Assembly (NCBI GenBank): GCA_030684555.1 | Contig: JAUXVN010000013.1 | Span: 124,001-188,000 of the forward strand | DNA: 64,000 nt | Origin: Ignavibacteria bacterium | GTDB lineage: Bacteria; Bacteroidota; Ignavibacteria; Ignavibacteriales; Ignavibacteriaceae | Direction of reading: 5' to 3' | Part shown: positions 54,447 to 62,456 of the stretch, piece after piece | Numbering within the stretch: position 1 is the stretch's first letter | Layout: each line of letters starts with the position of its first letter | Notes under the pieces: model-generated | Told to the model about the DNA's origin: nothing | Databases searched by the model: none | What the model saw: the letters and a program-made list of their open reading frames with translations, nothing else | Program-made: the position numbers and the translations under genes

Positions 54447-55684
54447 CTGAATAAACCTTTTACTGCATATTTCGTTTTAAAAGCGACTTTTTGCGGAACA
54501 CTAACAATCGGGAATATCATAACGAATATTCTAAAAAGTAAAATTTCTAACGCGATGAATCCGAGTGTTACCGAAAATTCCCCAACCGATGGGAAGTAGG
54601 AACTTTCAGCATATGGTGGAGTGTACGCAACTATAAAATTGTTTAATCGATTCATCAATACACCGATAATAACAAACGCCGATGCCCAGAAAAGACCTTC
54701 AGGAGTTTTTGAGATTTTTCTGGAGAAAAACATCCTCAATGGAATTACGATACCAATCATAACTTCCAATGTGAACATTATACTCTCGGTATTTATTACC
54801 ATTAGATGAACATATGTCTGACGAATAACTACATCAACAATTTTTGCAGTTAGATAAATTAATAACATTGGTCCAACCATTCTGCCTAAACCTTCGAGAA
54901 CGTCAAGTTCAGGTTTTAATCCGAATGATTTCGAGCTTATAAGTGATTCAAAAATTACCATCGGGAAACCGACACAAATTGCAGAAAGTAAGAATAAAAG
55001 AGGCAGTATCGGAGTTTGCCACAATGGGTGCATTTTTTCACCCGCAATAACCATCAATGTTCCCAATGATGATTGATGCAAACAAGAAAGAACAACTCCG
55101 GATATAATGAAAATGAACATTGTTTTTTCTAATGTTCTATCCAATACACGTAAAAGTTTATCGATAATATTATTGAACTTTCTCAAGAAGCCGGGCAAAT
55201 CAACTCTTCCAATAAATCTTTCTGTTACAATCGGTAGAAATTCAATATAAAGCACTGTAAGATAAATCATTACGCATATGCCAACCTCAAAAAGTACAGA
55301 AGTACCATTCCACATGACAAGAGGATGCCATATATAGTGATAACGCCCTAAATCAATCATCACACTCATAGCTACAAAAGTATAACCAAGCATTGCAGTT
55401 AATAAAGCAGGACGAATTATAACTTCATATTTATCTTTATGCATTATATGACCGAGTGCTGCGGTGGTAAAACCGCCGGCGGCGAGGGCAACACCTGCAG
55501 CTACATCAATTCCAATCCAAATTCCCCACGGAAATTGGTCATTCAAATTAGTAACCGCACCGAGTCCAAAAACAAATCTTCCGAGAAGAAATACTAAGCC
55601 ATTAATGGCTACTGCCGAGATTAATATCACTAATGGAGTAAAAAATTTCTTTTGAATAGGAGTAGGTTTGAAAAAATGTTCCAT
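54443..55684 (-). CDS. HybB/NrfD-type quinol-interacting membrane subunit
   Basis: A 413-residue integral membrane protein with about ten helices. The opening FFKPTPIQKKFFTPLV and FPWGIWIGIDVAAGVALAAGGFTTAAL, plus MIDLGRYHYIWHPLVMWN, follow the HybB/PsrC (NrfD) family, which exchanges electrons with menaquinol without cofactors of its own. It is encoded with a HybA-like ferredoxin (2-base gap) and the 13-heme cytochrome (4-base overlap). A three-part quinol:cytochrome complex is likely. Confidence 0.93.
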   Translation of the reverse strand: MEHFFKPTPIQKKFFTPLVILISAVAINGLVFLLGRFVFGLGAVTNLNDQFPWGIWIGIDVAAGVALAAGGFTTAALGHIMHKDKYEVIIRPALLTAMLGYTFVAMSVMIDLGRYHYIWHPLVMWNGTSVLFEVGICVMIYLTVLYIEFLPIVTERFIGRVDLPGFLRKFNNIIDKLLRVLDRTLEKTMFIFIISGVVLSCLHQSSLGTLMVIAGEKMHPLWQTPILPLLFLLSAICVGFPMVIFESLISSKSFGLKPELDVLEGLGRMVGPMLLIYLTAKIVDVVIRQTYVHLMVINTESIMFTLEVMIGIVIPLRMFFSRKISKTPEGLFWASAFVIIGVLMNRLNNFIVAYTPPYAESSYFPSVGEFSVTLGFIALEILLFRIFVMIFPIVSVPQKVAFKTKYAVKGLFR

Positions 55685-55686
55685 GT

Positions 55687-56592
55687 TTATTCATCCTCCC
55701 CATGTTCAGTTTGCTTACGATTTTTGTTTAGCCACATAACTCCCCCTAACAAAGCATAAATTGCAATGGGTGGAATGAAGTATGCGAATATTCCATGCTG
55801 AATAGCTTCGGTAACACCGGGCGCAGGGTTTTTACCTAATTTTGGAAAATCAATTTGAGTAAACTCTTTACTTGATAGATACATCCATGATGTACCTCCA
55901 ACTTCATGTTCACCCAAAATATGATCAACATATCTTTCGGGATATAATCTTATTTTTTCCTTTGCTGCTCTTAACAGATCTGATTTTTTTCCATAAGTTA
56001 AAACTTCCATCGGACAAATTTCTACGCAAGCCGGTAATTCCCCTTTTTTTGTTCGATCAAAACAGAAGTCACATTTCTTAATATCAGGACTCCATGCTTT
56101 ATCAAATTCAAATGCCGGAATTTGGAAAGGACATGCAACCATGCAATACCTGCAACCGATACATTTATCACCATTCCACAGAACAGTTCCGTTTTCTTCT
56201 TTAGAAAAGGCTCCGACAATACAGGCTGATAAACAAGCAGGGTGATCACAATGCATACATTGAACTTTTACATCAATTGGAAATTTACCATTGGGGTTTT
56301 CGAATTCATTTACGACTGTTAACGCATTTGCATTCGGTCTTCTTCTTTTTTCGAATACTGTGCGGTCATCATATTTTTCAATTGGTTCGGTTGGCATGTT
56401 ATGAGATGTTTTACAAGCCCATTCACATTTCCTGCATCCAATACAGACTGTTGTATCAACAAGTACACCCATTCTGTCATCAGATAGAATATTCTTCGGA
56501 GCACCTTTTACGGTTTTCGTTGAAGCGACTCCTGCAATCGATGCCCCCATGAAAGCAGAAGTTTTTAAGAAGTTACGACGGGATTTATTCAT
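55687..56592 (-). CDS. Tat-exported HybA-like four-cluster ferredoxin
   Basis: A 301-residue iron-sulfur protein with a twin-arginine signal (SRRNFLKTSAFMGAS) and 16 cysteines for four [4Fe-4S] clusters: CIGCRKCEWAC, CMHCDHPACLSAC, CIGCRYCMVAC, CDFCFDRTKKGELPACVEIC. A C-terminal membrane helix (about 268-286, IFAYFIPPIAIYALLGGVMW) anchors it, as in HybA. It passes electrons between a quinol-linked HybB-type protein and the multiheme cytochrome. It is the first gene of the operon. GGGGAGAA (56604-56597) serves as ribosome-binding site. Confidence 0.95.
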   Translation of the reverse strand: MNKSRRNFLKTSAFMGASIAGVASTKTVKGAPKNILSDDRMGVLVDTTVCIGCRKCEWACKTSHNMPTEPIEKYDDRTVFEKRRRPNANALTVVNEFENPNGKFPIDVKVQCMHCDHPACLSACIVGAFSKEENGTVLWNGDKCIGCRYCMVACPFQIPAFEFDKAWSPDIKKCDFCFDRTKKGELPACVEICPMEVLTYGKKSDLLRAAKEKIRLYPERYVDHILGEHEVGGTSWMYLSSKEFTQIDFPKLGKNPAPGVTEAIQHGIFAYFIPPIAIYALLGGVMWLNKNRKQTEHGEDE

Positions 56593-56665
56593 CCTGTTCT
56601 CCCCTATATTATTATCAAAAGATAGTCAATAACTATTTTCAGCAAATAATTTAAAAAATCCTTAT

Positions 56666-56696
56666 CAAAATTATTCCCTTTTGAGAGTAAAGTCAA
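56666..56696 (-). promoter_or_regulatory. Promoter of the HybA-HybB-13-heme-kinase operon
   Basis: On the minus strand TTGACT (56696-56691), 17 bases, then TAATTTTG (56673-56666). This fits both sigma-70 spacing and the Bacteroidota TAnnTTTG -7 element. It lies about 75 bases upstream of the ATG. Confidence 0.6.
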
Positions 56697-56725
56697 CTAA
56701 AATTAAACAGTTTTAAGAATGAGTT

Positions 56726-56768
56726 GTTGAATTTTTCAACTAATTTAACTTTAAAAGTAGTTAAGTTG
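56726..56768. repeat. Inverted repeats upstream of the HybA operon promoter
   Basis: A perfect GTTGAA-TTT-TTCAAC palindrome at 56726-56740 is followed by a looser 32-base inverted repeat (CAACT ... AGTTG) at 56737-56768. Both lie 30 to 75 bases upstream of the -35 element, so they are candidate activator sites. The TTG-N7-CAA spacing is one base short of FNR/HcpR-type boxes, so no family is assigned. Confidence 0.4.
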
Positions 56769-56786
56769 AAGAAGTGGGGAAAAAGA

Positions 56787-56816
56787 GAGGCTCATAGTAA
56801 TACTGCTAAGAGCCTC
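56787..56816 (-). terminator. Terminator after nrfA
   Basis: A GAGGCTC/GAGCCTC stem, extended inward by TAGTA/TGCTA with one G-T pair, then TCTTTTT on the minus strand. It lies 12 bases past the nrfA stop. Confidence 0.85.
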
Positions 56817-56828
56817 ATAAAAATTAAT

Positions 56829-58304
56829 CTAATTACTCATTTTAGATTGACGCTCGGCTGCCTTTTTATCCCATTGAGTTGGAGTTGTTGAAAGGAATAT
56901 TTTCTTTTGAGCATTAAGTTTTTCCATATCAAGTCCAATATACTTTTGGGCTTTTTCTTTAGTTGAGATGTCAGGCATAGCAATTGGAGTTTGAACTCCA
57001 AGATTTGTCAACAACTTAGAAAGTTCTACACGGGCTTCCTCAGCTTTTCTAATTGAAGTTGCTAATATCCTTGCACTTTCTAATGGTGCATGAAATGATC
57101 CTCCATGACTCGCTGCAACATAATCCCATCTCCATTGAGCATGGCGAATATTTGTTAAAATAGATTTCATCTCTTCTTCTTTTGCCCCTTTATCCCATGC
57201 AGTTTTAGCTTCAATATGTGCTTTGACAATTGAATGTTCAGCTAATAACAGAAGCTCTTTAACTTTATCTTGTCGTTCGTAAACATTGTTCAATAAAGTT
57301 TCTTCACTTTCACGGTGACAAACCTGGCAGGATCGAGAAATATTATTCAATGGGCTTTGAATATGATGGTCGGTAAACTTAACCCCACCTTCACTCTTAT
57401 AAGGCATATGACAGTCTGCACAAGCAACTCCCCGTTGAGCATGAATACCAAATTGAGCCATCTCCCAATCAGGATGTTGTGCTTTAAGTACCGGTGTTTT
57501 GCTCAAAGTATGAACAAAGTCAACGTGTTCAATTTCATCATAATACTTTTCCATTTCCTCTACACTTATCCCGCCATCCCACGGAAATGTTAAATATTTT
57601 TCAGTCTTCCCTTTGAAATAATATTCTACATGGCACTGTGCACAAACAAGTGAGCGCATATCTTGATGTGAGGATTTTGTAATATCTTTTCCCTGGCGTT
57701 CAAAGGCTTCAATTAAAGCCGGTCGGGTAATTCTCAAATTCATTGTTTTAGGATCATGACAGTCTTGACAACCGATTGCATTCACGACTTCATCACCTAA
57801 TTCATTCCAACTTTTTTTATAAAAATCTGAGACACCCATTTCATTCATTAATCTTGGGACATCTGTACTTTTACACGTCCAGCAAGTTGCGGGTTGAGGA
57901 ACATCAGTTCGTAAAGTATTTCTAATATCTTTTATTGCGTAATAATGCCCACGTCCTTGATTATAATCCCGCGAGAAAGCGTAACCTGCCCACAGGACAA
58001 CCAAATTTGGTTCTCGTTGCAACATATCAACCATGCCACTTCCGCCATATTTACTGACAAATGTAGTATCAAGTGTTTTTATATATGACTCAAATTGACG
58101 ATTAAAATTTTCACCCCAAACTTCATTTCGCGGTTCCCACTCTGCAATTGGTGTTACTAATTGAAATCGTTGAATTGCTTCACTTCTTCTTTCAACTATT
58201 GAAGCACCAAATAAGCCGATAAAAAATACTACCACCACCGTCGAAAGGAAAAGTCCCCAGGCAATTAATGGTTTTTCTGTTATTAACTGTTGAATTTTTT
58301 TCAT
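56829..58304 (-). CDS. nrfA: Ammonia-forming cytochrome c nitrite reductase
   Basis: Reduces nitrite to ammonium with six electrons in the periplasm. A 491-residue pentaheme enzyme: the catalytic heme motif is CWTCK (141-145) and the others are CQDCH (179-183), CAQCH (221-225), CADCH (295-299) and CQVCH (326-330). The active-site His is H288 (GIHAQRG), and the calcium-site region VEYYFKGKTEKYLTFPWDGG follows heme 3. An uncleaved-looking N-terminal hydrophobic segment (12-33) may be a signal-anchor. It lies 17 bases downstream of nrfH, which feeds it from the quinol pool. Confidence 0.98.
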   Translation of the reverse strand: MKKIQQLITEKPLIAWGLFLSTVVVVFFIGLFGASIVERRSEAIQRFQLVTPIAEWEPRNEVWGENFNRQFESYIKTLDTTFVSKYGGSGMVDMLQREPNLVVLWAGYAFSRDYNQGRGHYYAIKDIRNTLRTDVPQPATCWTCKSTDVPRLMNEMGVSDFYKKSWNELGDEVVNAIGCQDCHDPKTMNLRITRPALIEAFERQGKDITKSSHQDMRSLVCAQCHVEYYFKGKTEKYLTFPWDGGISVEEMEKYYDEIEHVDFVHTLSKTPVLKAQHPDWEMAQFGIHAQRGVACADCHMPYKSEGGVKFTDHHIQSPLNNISRSCQVCHRESEETLLNNVYERQDKVKELLLLAEHSIVKAHIEAKTAWDKGAKEEEMKSILTNIRHAQWRWDYVAASHGGSFHAPLESARILATSIRKAEEARVELSKLLTNLGVQTPIAMPDISTKEKAQKYIGLDMEKLNAQKKIFLSTTPTQWDKKAAERQSKMSN

Positions 58305-58321
58305 GTCTTACCTGATTATTA

Positions 58322-58936
58322 TTATTTATTTGATTTTTCTAATTCTAAATATTTTTGTAACCATTCAGGGGTTACTGGTGTTAATTGCGGAACACGTGCA
58401 AAAGGAAATGAGGAGAGACTACTAACTCTTCCGTGCGGAGTTTCTCTATGGCAATCCCAGCATAACTTTTCTCCTCCATGTCTTGCGGCTGAACCTGTTA
58501 CTGAAACAACTGATGCCATGTTAACATACTCATAATGACATCTTATACAATTTTCCTGGACTACACTTTTACCCGCTTCTTTAATACGTATCACTTCCGG
58601 TTCTAAACGAAAAGTAAACATTGTAGCATGCCGCAAACCATCGCTGGCTTTAAAATAATAAGTGCGGATAAAATTGTCTTGAGGGACATGACAGGCTGTG
58701 CAAGTTGCCACTCTTGCATGACTACTTTTTTGCCATGATGCAAATTGTGGTGTCATAACATGACAATTCATGCACGTTAGCGGATCGTTTGATAAATATG
58801 AACTTGCATTTGATATGTGGAAAATCACTATTAACATTCCCACCAAAACCCCTAATACTATAATAACCTGTATTCTCCATTGAGGAGGTGGAAAAAGAAA
58901 CCGAACTTTATCAAATATTTTCATAGATTTTTTCAT
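58322..58936 (-). CDS. nrfH: Cytochrome c nitrite reductase small subunit (NapC/NirT family)
   Basis: Tetraheme quinol dehydrogenase of 204 residues anchored by one N-terminal helix (22-43). The heme motifs are CMNCH, CTACH, CIRCH and CWDCH. The methionine after heme 1 (CMNCHVM) is the axial ligand seen in NrfH. It reduces NrfA. It is a little longer than classical NrfH (about 150-170 residues), owing to a C-terminal tail (RVSSLSSF to SNK). It lies 11 bases downstream of the hemerythrin gene. Confidence 0.96.
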   Translation of the reverse strand: MKKSMKIFDKVRFLFPPPQWRIQVIIVLGVLVGMLIVIFHISNASSYLSNDPLTCMNCHVMTPQFASWQKSSHARVATCTACHVPQDNFIRTYYFKASDGLRHATMFTFRLEPEVIRIKEAGKSVVQENCIRCHYEYVNMASVVSVTGSAARHGGEKLCWDCHRETPHGRVSSLSSFPFARVPQLTPVTPEWLQKYLELEKSNK

Positions 58937-58947
58937 TTTATTTTAAA

Positions 58948-59415
58948 CTATGTTATACATTTAGAAGGATTATCTTCACGATTCAATTTTTGCGAGAGCT
59001 GATTTAACTCATCTTCAGAAAATTGAGTTTGGATTTTTTCAAATAATTCGCGCTCTTCAAATCGGATATGTTGCTCTAACAAAATTCCGAATTCATTTAA
59101 ATCGGCTTCGGGATTTTTGGAATTGGATAGGCGGAATACATACTCACTTAGTTTTATATGCTCTTCTTGAAGCTGATTAACTGCAGATTCGAAATACTCA
59201 TTTTTTTTCTTTATAAATTCGAAAAGTATTTTTTCCTCTTCATCAAAATGATTTTTCAGTTCATTTTCATAAAAGGAGACAACATAATTAATCTTACCTG
59301 GTGTATCATGTGGAAGTCCTTTATAATGTGGGGCTTCCTTCTTAACTATTTGTGCGAGAATAAGACCATGATGGTGATCTCTTGATAAATAAATAAGTGA
59401 CGGGTGTCGTTTCAT
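58948..59415 (-). CDS. Hemerythrin domain-containing protein
   Basis: A 155-residue four-helix protein with di-iron ligands DHHHGLILAQ, HFDEEEKILFEF, EHIKLSEYVF and QHIRFEERELFEKI. It probably binds O2 or NO or repairs iron-sulfur clusters; the ScdA_N domain of RIC/YtfE repair proteins is missing. It is the first gene of the unit hemerythrin-nrfH-nrfA, preceded by its own promoter with a palindrome in the spacer. A nitrosative-stress role fits the neighbours but is inferred. Confidence 0.9.
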   Translation of the reverse strand: MKRHPSLIYLSRDHHHGLILAQIVKKEAPHYKGLPHDTPGKINYVVSFYENELKNHFDEEEKILFEFIKKKNEYFESAVNQLQEEHIKLSEYVFRLSNSKNPEADLNEFGILLEQHIRFEERELFEKIQTQFSEDELNQLSQKLNREDNPSKCIT

Positions 59416-59439
59416 TTAATTGATCCGAATTTTGTTTAG

Positions 59440-59468
59440 AATTTATCGTAATACGATTAATAATTCAA
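59440..59468 (-). promoter_or_regulatory. Promoter with embedded palindrome before hemerythrin-nrfHA
   Basis: On the minus strand TTGAAT (59468-59463), 17 bases, then TAAATT (59445-59440). The spacer contains a perfect ATCGTA-A-TACGAT palindrome (59445-59457) touching the -10. This is a typical place for a repressor. The promoter hexamers themselves match consensus only 4/6 each. Confidence 0.5.
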
Positions 59469-59478
59469 GACTATTTTA

Positions 59479-60144
59479 TCATTGGTTGTAACTAAGATTT
59501 TTAAAAACTGAAGTGGCCAATGACATATCTTTATTTAAACCTAAATGAGTATGAATAATATCCCCTTTTGAATCAAGAATAACTATCATATTCGTATGAG
59601 AAAAATCTCCGTTATCTTCTTTACGATATTTAAATCCAAGTAATGCAGCTAACTCTAACACATCATCGTTAGTTCCGGTAACCAATTTCCATCTATCCAT
59701 ATTTATTTTTTTTGATAAAGCAAATTCTTTTAATCTCTGCGGAGTATCTCTATCAGGATCAATTGATACAAGGATAAATTTACTGCTTCCGATCTCTCTA
59801 TCCGAAAGTTTTTCTTCGATTTTTTGCATGTCATTCAGAATGATTGGGCATGCATAACTGCAATTAGAAAAGAACAACGCCATGACGACTCTTTTTCCTT
59901 CTATTTCTTTTAACATAAATTCATCATTTTCCTGATCTCTCCAAACAGCAGAAGTTTGATAAATAGATGTTTCACTTACGGATGAGTGTGCGGTAATCTC
60001 ATCACCGCAACAACTCGATTTCCCTTTTGCTTCATCTTTATCAAGCACTTTTTCATTCGACGATGATGTGATTAAAAAATAACCTGTAGTCAGAGCAACA
60101 AATAATATAACTACTGTTAATATTGTTTTTAAATAGGTTTTCAT
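59479..60144 (-). CDS. SCO1/SenC family copper chaperone
   Basis: A 221-residue membrane-anchored thioredoxin-fold protein. The N-terminal helix (5-26) is followed by a short CC-containing linker (SSCCGDE), the copper motif CSYACP (in FFSNCSYACPIILNDM), and the ligand His in GDFSHTNMIVILD. It is expected to deliver copper or reduce disulfides in the periplasm. It is encoded downstream of a NirK-cytochrome fusion, which needs type 1 and type 2 copper, so NirK maturation is the natural client, although cytochrome oxidase is the textbook one. Confidence 0.92.
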   Translation of the reverse strand: MKTYLKTILTVVILFVALTTGYFLITSSSNEKVLDKDEAKGKSSCCGDEITAHSSVSETSIYQTSAVWRDQENDEFMLKEIEGKRVVMALFFSNCSYACPIILNDMQKIEEKLSDREIGSSKFILVSIDPDRDTPQRLKEFALSKKINMDRWKLVTGTNDDVLELAALLGFKYRKEDNGDFSHTNMIVILDSKGDIIHTHLGLNKDMSLATSVFKNLSYNQ

Positions 60145-60156
60145 ATGGATTCCTTT

Positions 60157-60975
60157 TTATTTATCTAAATTTTTTGCACATCTGAAACCAAGATTATGCA
60201 CAGTATATTCTGCTTTCAAACTCCCACGAAAAGCATAGCGCATAAAAGATGCATAATCTGTAACATCAGAAAACGATTTTGAACCTGCTCCACAAAAAAG
60301 ATTACTATCGAAGCTTTTATCTCCACGAGATTCACCTGTTACCAAATTCGAATTGAAATCTGCAACCCATTCCCATATCAATCCATGCAGATCATAAACT
60401 TTGTAATAATTTGGTTTCTGCATACCAACTGAGGTAATTAACTTTTCACCAGATTTTGAGTACCAATCGATAATTGTTTTATTTTTCACATCATCAGTTT
60501 TTCCGTTGGCTTTTTTCTGACTCGTTAAGGCGACATATTCCCATTCATCCGTAGTTAGAAGTCTTTTGTTCTTCCATTTTGCATAAGCCCGAACTGCATA
60601 CCATGATACATTTACAACCGGACTTTGAGGATTGACTTCAGAACCAAATGTAGAGTCATTTAACCAATGGGTTAGGTAATTTCTATCGGCAAAGATTTTT
60701 TTTACACTATTTTTTCGCCAAACAGGATTTGCTTTTGCAAACTGTAGGAAATCTTCATTGGTTACAGGAAGAGCATCAATTAAAAAGGAATTCACTTTTA
60801 CTAATGCATTACCTTTTTCTTTCTTCTCAAATCCTATCATCTCTCCTGCCGGAATTAAAACCATTCCATCAAAATCTTTTTTATCAGAATGTCTCCTCCC
60901 TTTTTGAGCAAATGAAATTTCAATTAAAAAGATAGCGAGCAACAAAAAGCACAATATGTTTTTTACAATTAACAT
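60157..60975 (-). CDS. nirV: NirV-like formylglycine-generating-enzyme family protein
   Basis: A 272-residue secreted protein (signal peptide 1-24) of the SUMF1/FGE fold: MVLIPAGEMIGF, then PVVNVSWYAVRAYAKWKNKRLLTTDEWEYVAL, YDLHGLIWEWVADF and FRGSLKAEYTVHNLGFRCAK. Of the two copper-binding cysteines of active FGE at the strand before R-Y, only one Cys (FCGAGSKS) is seen, so sulfatase activation is unlikely. NirV proteins of unknown function are commonly next to nirK, which supports this call. It lies 5 bases downstream of the nirK gene. Confidence 0.85.
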   Translation of the reverse strand: MLIVKNILCFLLLAIFLIEISFAQKGRRHSDKKDFDGMVLIPAGEMIGFEKKEKGNALVKVNSFLIDALPVTNEDFLQFAKANPVWRKNSVKKIFADRNYLTHWLNDSTFGSEVNPQSPVVNVSWYAVRAYAKWKNKRLLTTDEWEYVALTSQKKANGKTDDVKNKTIIDWYSKSGEKLITSVGMQKPNYYKVYDLHGLIWEWVADFNSNLVTGESRGDKSFDSNLFCGAGSKSFSDVTDYASFMRYAFRGSLKAEYTVHNLGFRCAKNLDK

Positions 60976-60980
60976 GTTAG

Positions 60981-62456
60981 TTATTTTCTATTTTTCGCAA
61001 CTTCTTCTTTTGAAATGATACCCCCGGAATTTCCGAAGTTATTATAAACATAGGTTAAAACTGCTGCTGTCTGGATATCGTCAAAGTTTTGAGGAGGCAT
61101 GATATTATTATATTTTTTTCCATTTACTATAACCTCTCCGCTTAAACCTTTCAACACAGTTTTAATAGTTTTTGATTTATCCTTCAAATAATCAGATTGA
61201 GCTAATGGCGGGAAAACATTTGGTAATCCTTTTCCGTCAACTTGATGACAAGCTTGACAAGTTGCAGTATAAAGATTTTTTCCCATTGCCATTAATTCTT
61301 CTTTTGACATTTTCTTGTTTGAATTTTCGGCAGTTGAAGCACCGGACTGCAAGGTGGCTTTTAATAATCCCGGATCATTATTGTTGGTACTTCCCAAATA
61401 AACTTCTTCCCTCTGTTTTCCGGAATAAATTTCAAGATCTTCATCTCCACTCACTTTCAACATTCCGATTGCCCCTTTATTGAAAGCTCTGAATATCGAG
61501 TGATCAACAAGAATTAAAGTTCCGGGAACATCAACTTTAAATTCGACAATTGAAGAACCACCGGCGGGGACTAATGTGGTCTGAACATTATTCTGATTAA
61601 TTTTTGTTCCACCTTCACCATATACATTATCAAAAATTTCTCCTATAACATGAAAAGAGGAAATTAAATTTGGTCCTCCATTACCGATGAATAATCTAAT
61701 TTTCTCTCCAACTTTTGCTTGAATTGCTTTTTCACCAACTAATGAACCGGTCGAGCCATTAAAAACAACATACGATGGTCTTTCATCAACAGCTTTTTGT
61801 TGATTAAATGGTTGAAGTCCGGAGACGCCAAAATCGCCATCAGTATAAAATTCACTTTGCATTACATAATATTCGCGGTCAACTTTTGGGAGACCTTCTT
61901 TCGGTTCGACAAGAATTAATCCATACATTCCATTTGCGATATGCAAACCAACCGGAGCAGTTGCACAATGATAAACATATAAACCTGAATTAATTGCTTT
62001 AAAGGAAAAAACTGAAGAGTATCCAGGTGCTGTAAATGAAGACGCTGCACCGCCACCAGGCCCGGTAACAGCATGCAAATCTATATTATGAGGCATTTTA
62101 CTAGATTGATGATTATGAAGATGAAATTCAACGAGATCACCCTCTTTTACTCTGATAAATTTTCCGGGAACTTCCCCTCCGAATGTCCAAAAAGTATATT
62201 CAACACCTTCCGATAATTCTCTTACTACTTCAGAAGTTTCAAGGTGCACAATCACTTTAGTCGGATGGTTTCTGGTGATTGGCGATGGAACATAGGGGGC
62301 ATGTGTTAAGACTGCAACTTCTTCTCCGCTGACTTCTGTTGAATATGAATCACTGCATCCATAAAACGGATATGTGAGAAAACTTATAGCAAATAGTATA
62401 GTTATACCCGCTAACATCGGGTAATAAGTATTTTTGAGTTTCATAACTGACCTCAT
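60981..62456 (-). CDS. nirK: Copper nitrite reductase fused to cytochrome c (NirK-Cyt c)
   Basis: Reduces nitrite to NO in the periplasm. A 491-residue two-cupredoxin protein: type 1 copper ligands H123, C164, H172, M177 and type 2 ligands H128, H163, H319, plus catalytic Asp126 (NIDLH) and His269 (SSFHVIGE), are all in place. A linker leads to a C-terminal cytochrome c domain with CQACH (400-404) and an axial Met in IMPP (453), so it can take electrons without a separate donor. The N-terminus ([11 protein letters not shown]) is lipobox-like but weak. The start overlaps the NapH-like gene by 4 bases. Confidence 0.97.
   Translation of the reverse strand: MRSVMKLKNTYYPMLAGITILFAISFLTYPFYGCSDSYSTEVSGEEVAVLTHAPYVPSPITRNHPTKVIVHLETSEVVRELSEGVEYTFWTFGGEVPGKFIRVKEGDLVEFHLHNHQSSKMPHNIDLHAVTGPGGGAASSFTAPGYSSVFSFKAINSGLYVYHCATAPVGLHIANGMYGLILVEPKEGLPKVDREYYVMQSEFYTDGDFGVSGLQPFNQQKAVDERPSYVVFNGSTGSLVGEKAIQAKVGEKIRLFIGNGGPNLISSFHVIGEIFDNVYGEGGTKINQNNVQTTLVPAGGSSIVEFKVDVPGTLILVDHSIFRAFNKGAIGMLKVSGDEDLEIYSGKQREEVYLGSTNNNDPGLLKATLQSGASTAENSNKKMSKEELMAMGKNLYTATCQACHQVDGKGLPNVFPPLAQSDYLKDKSKTIKTVLKGLSGEVIVNGKKYNNIMPPQNFDDIQTAAVLTYVYNNFGNSGGIISKEEVAKNRK

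Noticed and set aside
55687-56592. NrfC/NrfD-type electron donor to NrfA
   Set aside because: The ferredoxin and membrane protein are HybA/HybB-like with their own 13-heme partner, and NrfA already has NrfH. They are in a separate operon ended by a terminator.
56726-56740. FNR/DNR/HcpR box
   Set aside because: The half-sites are TTG-N7-CAA; these regulators need TTG-N8-CAA.
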